Part shown: in pieces, positions 52,373 through 61,263 of the stretch
Numbering within the stretch: the first letter of the stretch is position 1
How the letters are laid out: each line of letters starts with the position of its first letter
Source of the DNA: Leisingera sp. ANG-M1
Lineage (GTDB): Bacteria > Pseudomonadota > Alphaproteobacteria > Rhodobacterales > Rhodobacteraceae
Direction of reading: 5' to 3'
Length of the DNA stretch: 64,000 nt
NCBI RefSeq assembly: GCF_000813745.1
Contig: NZ_JWLC01000025.1
Coordinates: 62,001-126,000, forward strand
Program-made: the position numbers and the translations under genes
Notes under the pieces: model-generated
Database searches by the model: none
What the model was told of the DNA's origin: nothing
What the model saw: the letters and a program-made list of their open reading frames with translations, nothing else

Positions 52373-53827
52373 ATGAGTAAAGTCATCAGAAACGGCACCA
52401 TCGTGACCGCCGATCTGACCTACAAGGCGGATGTGCTGATCGAAAACGGGGTGATCACACAGATCGGCCCGAACCTGAAGGGCGATGAGGAACTGGATGC
52501 CACCGGCTGTTATGTGATGCCGGGCGGGATCGACCCGCATACCCATCTTGAGATGCCTTTCATGGGCACCTACAGCTCGGACGACTTTGAGTCCGGCACC
52601 CGCGCGGGGCTTGCGGGCGGCACCACGATGGTGGTGGATTTTGCACTGCCCAATCCAGGCGAGAGCCTGCTGGACGCGCTGAAGCGCTGGGACAACAAAT
52701 CCACCCGCGCCAACTGCGACTACTCCTTCCACATGGCGGTGACATGGTGGGGCGAGCAGGTTTTTGACGACATCAAGACCGTGATCCAGGAACGCGGTAT
52801 CAACACCTTCAAGCACTTCATGGCCTACAAGGGCGCTTTGATGGTGAATGATGACGAGCTTTACGCCTCCTTCCAGCGGCTGGCGGAGCTGGGCGGCATT
52901 GCTATGGTGCATGCGGAAAACGGCGATGTGGTGGCAGAGCTATCCGCTAAGCTCTTGGCAGAAGGCAATAATGGCCCAGAGGCTCACGCCTATTCCCGCC
53001 CGCCGCAGGTGGAAGGCGAGGCCACCAACCGCGCCATCATGATTGCCGATATGGCGGGCGTGCCGCTCTACGTCGTGCATACTTCTTGCGAGGACAGCCA
53101 CGAGGCTATCCGCCGCGCCCGGATGCAGGGCAAGCGGGTCTGGGGCGAGCCGCTGATCCAGCATCTGACCCTGGATGAGAGCGAGTATTTCAACAAGGAC
53201 TGGGATCACGCTGCTCGCCGGGTGATGTCGCCGCCGTTCCGCAACAAGCAGCATCAGGACAGCCTGTGGGCCGGTCTGCAGTCGGGCTCGCTCTCGGTGG
53301 TGGCAACGGATCACTGCGCCTTTACCACCGAGCAGAAACGCTATGGGGTTGGTGACTTTACCAAGATCCCGAACGGCACCGGCGGCCTGGAAGACCGGAT
53401 GCCGATGCTCTGGACTCATGGGGTGGAAACCGGCCGGCTGACACCGAACGAGTTTGTGGCCGTCACCTCGACCAACATTGCCAAGATCCTGAACTGCTAC
53501 CCGAAAAAAGGCGCGGTTCTGGTCGGTGCCGATGCCGATCTGGTGGTTTGGGATCCGGCTAAGACCAAGACCATCTCGGCAGGCACCCAGCAGTCCTCAA
53601 TCGACTACAATGTGTTCGAAGGGCATGAAGTGAAGGGCCTGCCGCGCTTTACCCTGACCCGCGGCCATGTGGCGGTGCATGACGGCGATATCCGCTGCCA
53701 GGAGGGCCACGGCAAGTTTGTCGAGCGCGCGCCCAACACCACGGTGAACAAGGCGCTGTCGACCTGGAAAGAACTGACCGCTCCGCGTCCGGTGGAGCGC
53801 AGCGGCATCCCGGCGACAGGCGTGTAA
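52373..53827 (+). CDS. hydA: Dihydropyrimidinase (hydantoinase family)
   Basis: 484 residues. Amidohydrolase motifs: GGIDPHTHLEMPFMGTYSSD with the HxH metal ligands, HFMAYKGALM with the carboxylated lysine, HAENGD, YVVHTSCEDS and VVATDHCAF with the final Asp. It opens the dihydrouracil or dihydrothymine ring to give the carbamoyl beta-amino acid. It works between PreTA and the carbamoylase. A hairpin with TTTT follows, then the ABC importer genes. Confidence 0.96.
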   Translation: MSKVIRNGTIVTADLTYKADVLIENGVITQIGPNLKGDEELDATGCYVMPGGIDPHTHLEMPFMGTYSSDDFESGTRAGLAGGTTMVVDFALPNPGESLLDALKRWDNKSTRANCDYSFHMAVTWWGEQVFDDIKTVIQERGINTFKHFMAYKGALMVNDDELYASFQRLAELGGIAMVHAENGDVVAELSAKLLAEGNNGPEAHAYSRPPQVEGEATNRAIMIADMAGVPLYVVHTSCEDSHEAIRRARMQGKRVWGEPLIQHLTLDESEYFNKDWDHAARRVMSPPFRNKQHQDSLWAGLQSGSLSVVATDHCAFTTEQKRYGVGDFTKIPNGTGGLEDRMPMLWTHGVETGRLTPNEFVAVTSTNIAKILNCYPKKGAVLVGADADLVVWDPAKTKTISAGTQQSSIDYNVFEGHEVKGLPRFTLTRGHVAVHDGDIRCQEGHGKFVERAPNTTVNKALSTWKELTAPRPVERSGIPATGV

Positions 53828-53834
53828 ATCAGGA

Positions 53835-53863
53835 ACGGGCTGCCGGTAACGGCGGCCCGTTTT
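53835..53863 (+). terminator. Hairpin between hydA and the ABC importer genes
   Basis: ACGGGCTGCCG-GTAA-CGGCGGCCCGT, an 11-bp stem with one wobble pair, followed by TTT. May lower transcription into the importer genes. Confidence 0.65.
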
Positions 53864-53887
53864 CCTGTGTGAAATCAAGGCGAAGAT

Positions 53888-54727
53888 ATGAATATGGAAA
53901 CGACCACCCAGGCAATCCGTCCCGAGGCCGCCGCTTCCTCAACAGGTCCTGCAGATTGCGTGATCGAGGCAAAACACCTGGATCTGACGTTTGAGACCAA
54001 CGACGGCCCGGTGCACGCGCTGAAGGATGTGAGCCTGGAGATCAATAAGGGCGATTTTGTCTCCTTCATCGGTCCGTCCGGCTGCGGCAAGACCACGTTT
54101 TTGCGGTGCATTGCTGCGCTGGAGACACCCACTGGCGGCAGCCTGTCCGTGAACGGCATGACCCCGGACGAGGCGCGCCGCAACCGGGCATATGGCTATG
54201 TGTTTCAGGCGGCGGGGCTGTACCCGTGGCGGACCATTGCCAAGAACATCAAGCTGCCGCTGGAGATCATGGGATACTCCAAAGCGGAACAGGAGAAGCG
54301 CGTTCAGCAAGTGCTTGAACTTGTTGAGCTGTCGGGTTTTGGCGGCAAGTTTCCCTGGCAGCTGTCAGGCGGTATGCAGCAGCGGGCCTCCATCGCACGG
54401 GCGCTGGCGTTTGACGCTGATATCCTGCTGATGGATGAACCCTTCGGGGCGCTGGACGAGATCGTGCGCGACCACCTGAATGAACAGCTCTTGAAGCTCT
54501 GGGCGCGCACCAACAAGACCATCGGCTTTGTCACCCACTCGATCCCGGAAGCAGTATATCTGTCGACAAAGATCGTTGTGATGTCGCCGCGGCCCGGGCG
54601 CATACATGATGTGATCGACAGCACCTTGCCCAAGGAACGTCCCTTGGATATCCGCGACAGCCCTGAGTTCATCGAGATTGCGCATCGGGTGCGTGAGGGG
54701 CTTAGGGCGGGGCATGCCGATGACTGA
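53888..54727 (+). CDS. ABC transporter ATPase, nitrate/sulfonate/pyrimidine class
   Basis: 279 residues. Walker A GPSGCGKTTFLR, signature LSGGMQQRASIARAL, Walker B ILLMDEPFGALDE and H-loop FVTHSIPEA. The class (SsuB/TauB/ThiZ-like) fits the two permeases and the NMT1-type binding protein that follow. The location right after hydA makes uracil, thymine or a related base the likely cargo. ATG occurs at 53888 and again at 53894; the first is used. Confidence 0.9.
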   Translation: MNMETTTQAIRPEAAASSTGPADCVIEAKHLDLTFETNDGPVHALKDVSLEINKGDFVSFIGPSGCGKTTFLRCIAALETPTGGSLSVNGMTPDEARRNRAYGYVFQAAGLYPWRTIAKNIKLPLEIMGYSKAEQEKRVQQVLELVELSGFGGKFPWQLSGGMQQRASIARALAFDADILLMDEPFGALDEIVRDHLNEQLLKLWARTNKTIGFVTHSIPEAVYLSTKIVVMSPRPGRIHDVIDSTLPKERPLDIRDSPEFIEIAHRVREGLRAGHADD

Positions 54728-54817
54728 GTTTTGCCTTAGAAACTGGGCGGCGCCGGGCGTGCAGCCCATGTGCCGCCCCAGTGTACCGGGCGGCTGCCAG
54801 ATTGGGAGGGCAAGGGT

Positions 54818-55735
54818 ATGAAAAGCCTTGTTGCCGTTCTCTCTGTGCTCGCTGCTATCATTGCCTTTTGGTACGCCGCCTGCGTGCCGATGAACATCAA
54901 GGGTGTTTTGGATGCGGCTGAGCGGGCAGGGGCCGAAGTAACACCTGCCACGCCAAAGGCGCGCCGGGACATGAGTGAAGTAGGGCTGGTGGCAACGAAC
55001 ACCTTTGCCATTGGCGATACCTGGGTGCAGGAGCGCCCGCGTCTGCCGGCGCCGCATCAAGTGGCGGTGGAGCTGTGGAAGACCACGGTGGAAAAGAAGA
55101 TCACCTCGAAACGCAGCCTGATCTATCACGCGCAGGTGACGCTGAGCGCCACCCTCTTAGGCTTTGCCATCGGCACCGGTCTCGGCATCCTGCTGGCGGT
55201 GGGCATCGTGCACAGCCGGGTGATGGATATGTCGGTGATGCCTTGGGCGATTGTCAGCCAGACCATTCCGATCATCGCGCTGGCGCCGATGATCATTGTG
55301 GTGCTTTATTCCATCGGGGTGCAGGGGATCATTCCCAAGGCGGTGATCTCGGCCTACCTGAGCTTTTTCCCGGTGGTTGTCGGCATGGTGAAGGGGCTCA
55401 GGGCACCGGATTCGATGCAGCTTGATTTGCTGAAAACCTATAGCGCCTCGACGTCCCAAGGGTTCTGGAAGCTGCGGCTGCCGTCCTCGATGCCATACCT
55501 GTTTGCCTCGCTGAAAATCGGTATTGCGGCATCGCTGGTGGGCGCCATCGTGGGTGAGCTGCCAACCGGTGCGGTTGCGGGACTTGGCGCACGGCTGCTG
55601 GCGGGCAGTTATTACGGGCAGACCGTGCAGATCTGGTCGGCACTGTTTGCGGCGGCAATCCTGGCGGCGGCGCTGGTGGCGCTGCTGGGGCTGATTGAAA
55701 AGCTGGTGCTGAACCGGATGGGGGTGCGGGCATGA
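54818..55735 (+). CDS. ABC transporter permease, first of pair
   Basis: 305 residues from ATG at 54818, behind GGGAGGG. One membrane helix (VAVLSVLAAIIAFWYAAC) is followed by about 90 non-membrane residues (roughly 30-118). The standard binding-protein-dependent permease core then begins (QVTLSATLLGFAIGTGLGIL; AYLSFFPVVVGMVKGLRA; SLKIGIAASLVGAIVGEL). The long N-terminal periplasmic segment is more than most SsuC-like permeases have. It forms the channel with the next gene's product. Confidence 0.88.
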   Translation: MKSLVAVLSVLAAIIAFWYAACVPMNIKGVLDAAERAGAEVTPATPKARRDMSEVGLVATNTFAIGDTWVQERPRLPAPHQVAVELWKTTVEKKITSKRSLIYHAQVTLSATLLGFAIGTGLGILLAVGIVHSRVMDMSVMPWAIVSQTIPIIALAPMIIVVLYSIGVQGIIPKAVISAYLSFFPVVVGMVKGLRAPDSMQLDLLKTYSASTSQGFWKLRLPSSMPYLFASLKIGIAASLVGAIVGELPTGAVAGLGARLLAGSYYGQTVQIWSALFAAAILAAALVALLGLIEKLVLNRMGVRA

Positions 55736-55746
55736 TTGAGCGTTGG

Positions 55747-55810
55747 AAGGAGGGCTCTGCCCTCGCCGCTGCGCGGCTCACCCGGGGTATTTGGCCCAGA
55801 AAGAAGCAGG
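55747..55810. repeat. Interspersed repeat, copy C
   Basis: AGGAGGGCTCTGCCCTCG, CCGCTGCGCGGCTCACCC, GGGGTATTTGGCCCAGAA, AGAAGCAGG. It fills the gap between the two permease genes. Its purine-rich end (GCAGGAGGG) forms the ribosome-binding site of the second permease. Confidence 0.65.
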
Positions 55811-55820
55811 AGGGTGCGTC

Positions 55821-56666
55821 ATGGTGATGGTTGTCCTTGCTGTTCTCGTCTGGTGTCTGGGCTGGTGGCTGAACAGCCGCCTGGCCAACAGCCCGGCGGC
55901 GGCGACGCGTGGTGTTCAATTGCTGGTGCCTGCGATCTTTGGCGTCACCGTGCTGGTGGTCTGGGAGCTGCTGGTGCGCGGGCTGGAAGTGTCGCTGGTG
56001 ATCCTGCCTGCGCCTTCCGTGATTGCCGAACGCTTTGCCTCCAGCATTCCGATCCTGTGGGAGGACTTTGCCCAGACCATCCTGAAAGGCGCGCTTGGCG
56101 GCTATGTGATCGGATGCGGCGCGGCGTTTCTGACCGCGATCCTGGTCGATCGCAGCGATTTCCTGCGCCGCGGGCTTTTGCCGGTGGGGAACTTCGTGGC
56201 GGCGCTGCCGATTGTCGGCACCGCGCCGATCCTTGTGATGTGGTTCGGATTCGACTGGCACTCCAAGGCCGCGGTGGTTGTGGTCATGGTGTTCTTCCCG
56301 ATGCTGGTGAACACCGTGGCGGGCCTGCGCGAGACCGACCAGATGCAGCGCGACCTGATGCAGACCTATGCCGCCGGCTACTGGCAGAGTTTCTTCAAGC
56401 TGCGGCTGCCAGCGGCGCTGCCGTTTGTGTTCAACGGTTTGAAGATTTCGACCACGCTGGCGCTGATCGGGGCAATTGTGGCGGAGTTCTTCGGCTCGCC
56501 CACAGTCGGCATGGGCTTCCGGATTTCCACCAGCGTTGGCCAATTGGCGCTGGACATGGTCTGGGCTGAGATCGTGGTGGCTGCCCTTGCGGGGTCAGCC
56601 TTCTACGGGCTGGTTGCGCTGATCGAGAAGAGCTTCACCTTCTGGCACCCGTCCCAGCGGGGCTGA
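55821..56666 (+). CDS. ABC transporter permease, second of pair
   Basis: 281 residues from ATG at 55821, seven bases after AGGAGGG. In-frame starts further upstream fall inside the repeat and are unlikely. About six membrane segments. The permease core includes TILKGALGGYVIGCGAAFLT, PIVGTAPILVMWFGFDWHSK and FNGLKISTTLALIGAIVAEF. Partner of the previous permease in a heterodimeric channel. The gene's translation signal appears to come from a repeat element. Confidence 0.9.
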   Translation: MVMVVLAVLVWCLGWWLNSRLANSPAAATRGVQLLVPAIFGVTVLVVWELLVRGLEVSLVILPAPSVIAERFASSIPILWEDFAQTILKGALGGYVIGCGAAFLTAILVDRSDFLRRGLLPVGNFVAALPIVGTAPILVMWFGFDWHSKAAVVVVMVFFPMLVNTVAGLRETDQMQRDLMQTYAAGYWQSFFKLRLPAALPFVFNGLKISTTLALIGAIVAEFFGSPTVGMGFRISTSVGQLALDMVWAEIVVAALAGSAFYGLVALIEKSFTFWHPSQRG

Positions 56667-56755
56667 ATAGAGGGGTTGAGCAGATACAACACATACGGGA
56701 AAGTGAAAACAAAAAGAAACCCGGACAAACGAAAATCAATAGGGAGAACTTACCA

Positions 56756-57742
56756 ATGAAGCACATTATGACGGCAGCGGCTTTGGCGCTGGGGGCGGCA
56801 GGTGCGGCCCAGGCAGCGGACGACGTGACGCTGCAGCTGAAATGGGTGACACAGGCACAGTTCGCAGGCTACTACGTGGCGCTGGACAAGGGGTTCTATG
56901 AAGAAGAGGACCTGAACGTCACTATCCTGCCGGGCGGCCCGGACATTGCGCCGACCCAGGTGATTGCCGGCGGCGGCGCCGATGTGACGGTGGAATGGAT
57001 GCCGGCCGCACTGGCCGCGCGCGAAAAGGGTTTGCCGCTGGTCAACATTGCCCAGCCGTTCAAATCTTCGGGCATGATGCTGACGTGCTGGAAGGACACA
57101 GGTATCGCTGCACCTGCCGATCTGGCCAACCGCACCCTGGGTGTGTGGTTCTTCGGCAATGAATTCCCCTTCATGAGCTGGATGAGTCAGCTGGGCATTT
57201 CGACCGAGGGCAAGGGCGACAGCGGTGTGGAAGTTCTGAAGCAGGGCTTCAATGTCGACCCGCTGCTGCAGCGCCAGGCGGATTGCATCTCGACCATGAC
57301 GTACAATGAGTACTGGCAGGTCATTGATGCGGGTGTCGGTGCGGATGAGCTGATCACCTTCAAGTACGAAGACCAGGGCGTGGCGACGCTGGAAGACGGT
57401 CTTTATGTGCTGGAGGAGAAGCTGAGCGATCCGGAGTTCACCGGCAAGATGGAACGCTTTGTGCGTGCGTCGATGAAGGGATGGAAATACGCTGAGGAAA
57501 ACCCGGATGAGGCGGCGGAAATCGTTCTGGACAATGATGCCTCCGGTGCCCAGACCGAGACCCACCAGAAGCGGATGATGGGTGAGATTGCCAAGCTGAC
57601 CGCAGGCAGCAACGGCGCGCTGGATCCGGCGGATTACGAGCGCACGGTAGCAACCTTGATGGGCGGCGGCTCCGATCCGGTGATCACTAAGGCTCCGGAA
57701 GGCGCCTGGACTCATGCCATCACGGATGCAGCGCTGAAGTAA
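56756..57742 (+). CDS. ABC transporter substrate-binding protein, NMT1/THI5-like
   Basis: 328 residues. A Sec signal (LALGAAGAAQAAD) is followed by an NMT1/THI5-like domain: LQLKWVTQAQFAGYYVALDK, VIAGGGADVTVEWMPAAL, GVWFFGNEFPFMSWM. This family includes ThiY-type pyrimidine binders and binders in pyrimidine operons. Together with the PreTA/HydA/HyuC genes this suggests uptake of uracil, thymine or a related base. Last gene of the operon, with a strong terminator after it. Confidence 0.9.
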   Translation: MKHIMTAAALALGAAGAAQAADDVTLQLKWVTQAQFAGYYVALDKGFYEEEDLNVTILPGGPDIAPTQVIAGGGADVTVEWMPAALAAREKGLPLVNIAQPFKSSGMMLTCWKDTGIAAPADLANRTLGVWFFGNEFPFMSWMSQLGISTEGKGDSGVEVLKQGFNVDPLLQRQADCISTMTYNEYWQVIDAGVGADELITFKYEDQGVATLEDGLYVLEEKLSDPEFTGKMERFVRASMKGWKYAEENPDEAAEIVLDNDASGAQTETHQKRMMGEIAKLTAGSNGALDPADYERTVATLMGGGSDPVITKAPEGAWTHAITDAALK

Positions 57743-57777
57743 CGTCTGGCATCCTGATTGAGGATTCTAAATCTATG

Positions 57778-57811
57778 ACCCCGCTTGGCATTGATGCCTG
57801 GCGGGGTTTTC
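57778..57811 (+). terminator. Terminator of the pyrimidine importer operon
   Basis: CCCCGC (57779-57784) pairs with GCGGGG (57801-57806), with an inner GGCAT/ATGCC stem, then TTTT. Confidence 0.85.
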
Positions 57812-58232
57812 TGATTTCCGGGCTGTGGTTGCAGAAGATGTGCACACCGGCCGATGCTCAACGGCCAGGCTGCTGCCTGCGATGGAGAGCAGCCTGGCAC
57901 AGAACAATATGCTGGGCGAGGGGGCTTTAACCGGTTCCTTCTTTCTGCCCCCTCTCAACAGGCGCAGTCCAATCGGACAACCCCTGTTCTTATTGATGGG
58001 AGGCCGCGTGGTGTTCACCCGGCCTTTCGTCCGGACTATCAGGCGTTCGCGCCGCAGTGTTTGACTTCAATCCCGAAGACGTATGATCGGCTTTGAGTAA
58101 AGCGGTGCCCGCTAGTACGGCTTTTCTTCACCGTGTTTTGCCTTGCGGCGCTTGCTGCATCGGAAAGATCTGCCGCCCTGAGCCAAAGCAGTTTGGTTAA
58201 AATTGCAATAAATTGGCAGTGATTCCAAAATA
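57812..58232. other. Gap of about 420 bases without a recognised gene
   Basis: No credible protein. At 58061-58087 a TTGACT-N15-TATGAT promoter-like sequence points toward the terminator at 58233-58254, leaving room for a transcript of about 160 bases. See the matching finding. Confidence 0.4.
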
Positions 58233-58254
58233 CACGCTTTGGGCGTGGTTTTTT
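58233..58254 (+). terminator. Isolated Rho-independent terminator
   Basis: CACGC-TTTGG-GCGTG, then G and TTTTTT. No annotated gene ends here: the importer operon already has its own terminator 420 bases upstream. It may end an untranslated RNA. Confidence 0.65.
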
Positions 58255-58270
58255 GTGGTACCCTCACCTC

Positions 58271-59209
58271 ATGGGAGAGATATGTGCTCATACCCCCGAT
58301 GGGCAGAGGCAATCCAGCTACCCGCCGCATTACCTGTGCCTTTGCCCTCAGGCGGAACGTGCCGTGTGCCGATCGCGGCAGCCGGTGCGAGGATGCTCAG
58401 CCCTCCTGGCTGTGATGGACCAAGGCTGCGAATTGCCATTGATGGAATTGTGCCGGGAGGCTTATGTGCGCAAGAGCCAGACCGGCAGAGGTCAGGTTCT
58501 GGTGCTGTATGAGGCTGAGCCTGCGGAGCTGGCGGATCTGAACAGCCGGCAATGCGACATCATTCCTGTATCGGTTTGCTGCCTGAGCAGGATCGGCCAC
58601 ACGGATCTTCTGCACTCGCTGGCGAGCGGGTTTGATGTCATCCATATGCAGGTATGCGCCAGCGAACAGGATATTCCGCATCAGCGGCGCGAAGTCGAAT
58701 TGGTGCAGGCGCTTGGCGGGCTGGGGCGCGTGCTGGTTTTTGACCGCGACACGGGATTGTCCCGGCGGCTGGCGGCAAGCGTGTTTCCCTTCCCTTCGGT
58801 GACGCCGGACGTTCTGGCTATGGGCAGCCGCCGGGATACTGCCCGGGCCAGCGCCGCGGCGCTGCTGCCCGCCAGCATGGATCGTGTCTCCTTGCCGGAC
58901 CAGGCGCCTTACGGGTCCATCAGCCTGGATGAAGAGCTGTGCAACCATTGCAGCAGCTGTGTTTGGGTTTGCCCTTCGGATGCTCTCAGCTTTACTGAAA
59001 ACGGCTGCGAATTGAGTTTTGTTGAATCGCAATGCTTTCAATGCGGCCTGTGCATTACGATCTGCCCGCAACGCGCGCTGAGTATGGAGGCGGCAATGGA
59101 TTTGTCGGCTGCGGCGGTGCTGCCGCATCTGCTGGCTGGCAGGAATGACAACTTGGGGAACGTAGAGGAAACGGCCAGTGGCCCGGTGCAGGCAGAAGAC
59201 CCCAGTTGA
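58271..59209 (+). CDS. 2[4Fe-4S] ferredoxin-type protein, probably shortened at the 5' end
   Basis: About 312 residues from the first ATG (58271); ATGs at 58415 and 58442 are alternatives and none has a clear ribosome site. From about residue 70 on, the sequence is convincing: VLVLYEAEPAELADLNSRQ, VIHMQVCASEQDIPHQRREV, then two clusters CNHCSSCVWVCPSDAL and CFQCGLCITICPQRAL. It resembles the C-terminal part of longer roseobacter Fe-S proteins that I recall at about 650 residues, often near formate dehydrogenase genes. The first 50 residues look non-conserved. A truncated gene is likely; function unknown. Confidence 0.65.
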   Translation: MGEICAHTPDGQRQSSYPPHYLCLCPQAERAVCRSRQPVRGCSALLAVMDQGCELPLMELCREAYVRKSQTGRGQVLVLYEAEPAELADLNSRQCDIIPVSVCCLSRIGHTDLLHSLASGFDVIHMQVCASEQDIPHQRREVELVQALGGLGRVLVFDRDTGLSRRLAASVFPFPSVTPDVLAMGSRRDTARASAAALLPASMDRVSLPDQAPYGSISLDEELCNHCSSCVWVCPSDALSFTENGCELSFVESQCFQCGLCITICPQRALSMEAAMDLSAAAVLPHLLAGRNDNLGNVEETASGPVQAEDPS

Positions 59210-59290
59210 GCGGCAGCCCTTATCCGGCAGGGGAAAAGGGGCCGGAATTTCTGAAAGAATCCAACGCCCTGCTTGAGGTATCAGCGGCCC

Positions 59291-59791
59291 TCAGCCTTGT
59301 TCGAGAAACCCGCCGTATTGGCCGCGCTTGAAAATCAGCCCCTTGCCCGGGCGGGTGGTGACGCTGGCAACCTCGCCGATGATGATGGTGTGATCACCGG
59401 CCGGATGGGCGGCATAGTTGCGGCAGTCGAAACGGGCAATCACCCCGTCCAGAGCCGGCGCGCCGAGGGCATTCGGCTGCCAGGCAGCGGCTGTGAAATC
59501 TTCTCCGTGTGCGGCAAAGTGCTTGGCTAGTCCCAGCTGATCTTCGGCCATCACGTGAATGGCAAAATTGTCTGCCTTTGCAAAGGAATCATGGCGCATG
59601 GAAGCCCGTGCCGGGCACCACAAAAGCAGCGGCGGGTCCAGGGAAACGGAAGTGAAACTGTTGACGGTAATGGCCAGCGGGCCGCGGCTGGTCACTGTGG
59701 TGATCACGGTCACCCCGGTGCCAAAGCTGCCGAGAGCATCGCGATAGATCCGGGCAGTCTCCGGCCCGGGAATAAAGCTGGTTTCGGCCAT
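59291..59791 (-). CDS. Flavin reductase-like (FMN-binding) protein
   Basis: 166 residues. Family motifs: YRDALGSFGTGVTVITT, LAITVNSFTSVSLDPPLLLW, FAIHVMAEDQ and the C-terminal DHTIIIGEV. This fold reduces FMN or FAD with NAD(P)H, usually to feed a two-component monooxygenase or, in pyrimidine work, RutA by way of RutF. No monooxygenase gene is adjacent. The partner is unknown. It lies on the opposite strand to the Fe-S gene. Confidence 0.88.
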   Translation of the reverse strand: MAETSFIPGPETARIYRDALGSFGTGVTVITTVTSRGPLAITVNSFTSVSLDPPLLLWCPARASMRHDSFAKADNFAIHVMAEDQLGLAKHFAAHGEDFTAAAWQPNALGAPALDGVIARFDCRNYAAHPAGDHTIIIGEVASVTTRPGKGLIFKRGQYGGFLEQG

Positions 59792-59851
59792 GCCGCGCGC
59801 CTCTTGTTCGTTCCGGACAGTGACCTGCCACGCATGGCGCCGATTGTCTAC

Positions 59852-61261
59852 CTAGTTCATGTCTTCAATAAGGCGGCTGTGCTTGCGGGTCTCTTCCAGC
59901 ACTGCACCAAACGTGCTGAGGCCCCGCGCCTCCAGCATGGGAAGCATCTTGCAAAACACTTCGGCGGTGGCGCGGGCGTCGCCCATTGCGGTATGGCGCA
60001 CTGCCGCCGGAATGGTCACATCCAGGCGTTCGCACAGCGCGTCAAGCGTATGGGATTGCGACGCGCCGAACAGAACGGCGCTCAGCAGCACGGTGTCCAG
60101 AACGGGTTGATCCCAAGCGACCCCTGCGCGTTTCGCGTGGCGGTGCAGGAAAGCCATATCAAAGGGGGCGTTATGGGCTACCATCACGGCATCCGAGGCA
60201 AACCGGTGCAAGCTGCGCGCGGCCTCGGAGATATCCGGCGCACCCTGCACCATCGCATCGCTGATGCCATGCACTTTGACCGACACGGCAGGGATCGGCC
60301 GGCCCGGATCCACCAGGGTTTCAAACTGCTCCTCGTCGATGATCCGGCCGCGCACCACCCGCAGTGCGCCGATCTGCACGATCTCATCCTTATGGGGAAG
60401 CAGGCCAGTGGTTTCGGTGTCAAAGACAACATAGCTGAGACCGGCAAGTTTCTGGTCTCCTCCTGCGGCCTGACTGCCCTCCAGCAGGGCAAAATCATAA
60501 ACCAGGGGCCGTGTGTCCTCTGGCGCAAGGCCGGGATGGGAGCCTTCAAACAGGATGATGTAGCCCGGAGCGCCGCCAAGCGGTTTCAGCCGCAAATCGA
60601 ATACCTGAGCACCGCTTGCGCTTTTGACCTGTGCTGCGGCTTCCTTGCCGCTGCGCACCATCCTGCCATAGGCCGCTTCAAGCCCGGTCTGATCCAGATA
60701 GCTGGACAGCGGCGCATTTAGCCGGGGCGGAGCCTCCTGCGCCAGCACTGCAGCTGCCTGGCCGTCATACAGCACAATCCGGTGCGAAGGGCCGGCCATG
60801 AGCGTGGCAATAGGAATATCGGTCAGCAGCGCAGCAAGGCGGGTTTTCTCGGCTTCCAGATGCGCAGTCTCGAGGGCAATGGCCTCGGCAGCATTGAGGG
60901 CGGATTCTCCCAGTTTCCCGGCCAGCCCCTCCGCCGCGGCGGCCAGGTCGCCAAGATAGCGGGCGCCGTGTGTGTCCATTTGCCGGGTCACACCAGCATG
61001 CGCGCGTGCGCGCATCTCGGCCGCCAGGCGTTCGATCGGCTTGGCGACGTTTTCATCGAACAGCAGCCAAACCGCGGCGCACAGTCCCAGGATTGCAAAG
61101 ATGCTCAGCAGCCCTGAGAACAGGAACGCATCTGCCAGCTCCGGCTGGCCTGCCCGGGCGAAGCCCAGCCACAGGGCGCCGCAGGTGACAGCAATGCCGC
61201 CAAGCGCCAGCAGGCAAAAGAACAGGAAAATCCGCAAACGCAGGCTGAGCCGGGTGAGCAT
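59852..61261 (-). CDS. Membrane-anchored DnaQ-like 3'-5' exonuclease
   Basis: 469 residues from ATG at 61261 (GGAGG six bases before). Two N-terminal membrane helices (about 10-30 and 45-68) are followed by a HAMP-like or coiled linker and a PAS-like region (about 140-230). A DEDDh exonuclease domain completes it (about 280-455): Exo I FDTETTGLLP, Exo II VAHNAPFDMAFL, Exo III HTAMGDARATAEVF. The exonuclease fold is that of DNA polymerase III epsilon, but the membrane and sensory part makes a replication role unlikely. It follows the DUF294 protein and a small membrane gene on the same strand. Confidence 0.88.
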   Translation of the reverse strand: MLTRLSLRLRIFLFFCLLALGGIAVTCGALWLGFARAGQPELADAFLFSGLLSIFAILGLCAAVWLLFDENVAKPIERLAAEMRARAHAGVTRQMDTHGARYLGDLAAAAEGLAGKLGESALNAAEAIALETAHLEAEKTRLAALLTDIPIATLMAGPSHRIVLYDGQAAAVLAQEAPPRLNAPLSSYLDQTGLEAAYGRMVRSGKEAAAQVKSASGAQVFDLRLKPLGGAPGYIILFEGSHPGLAPEDTRPLVYDFALLEGSQAAGGDQKLAGLSYVVFDTETTGLLPHKDEIVQIGALRVVRGRIIDEEQFETLVDPGRPIPAVSVKVHGISDAMVQGAPDISEAARSLHRFASDAVMVAHNAPFDMAFLHRHAKRAGVAWDQPVLDTVLLSAVLFGASQSHTLDALCERLDVTIPAAVRHTAMGDARATAEVFCKMLPMLEARGLSTFGAVLEETRKHSRLIEDMN

Positions 61262-61263
61262 CG

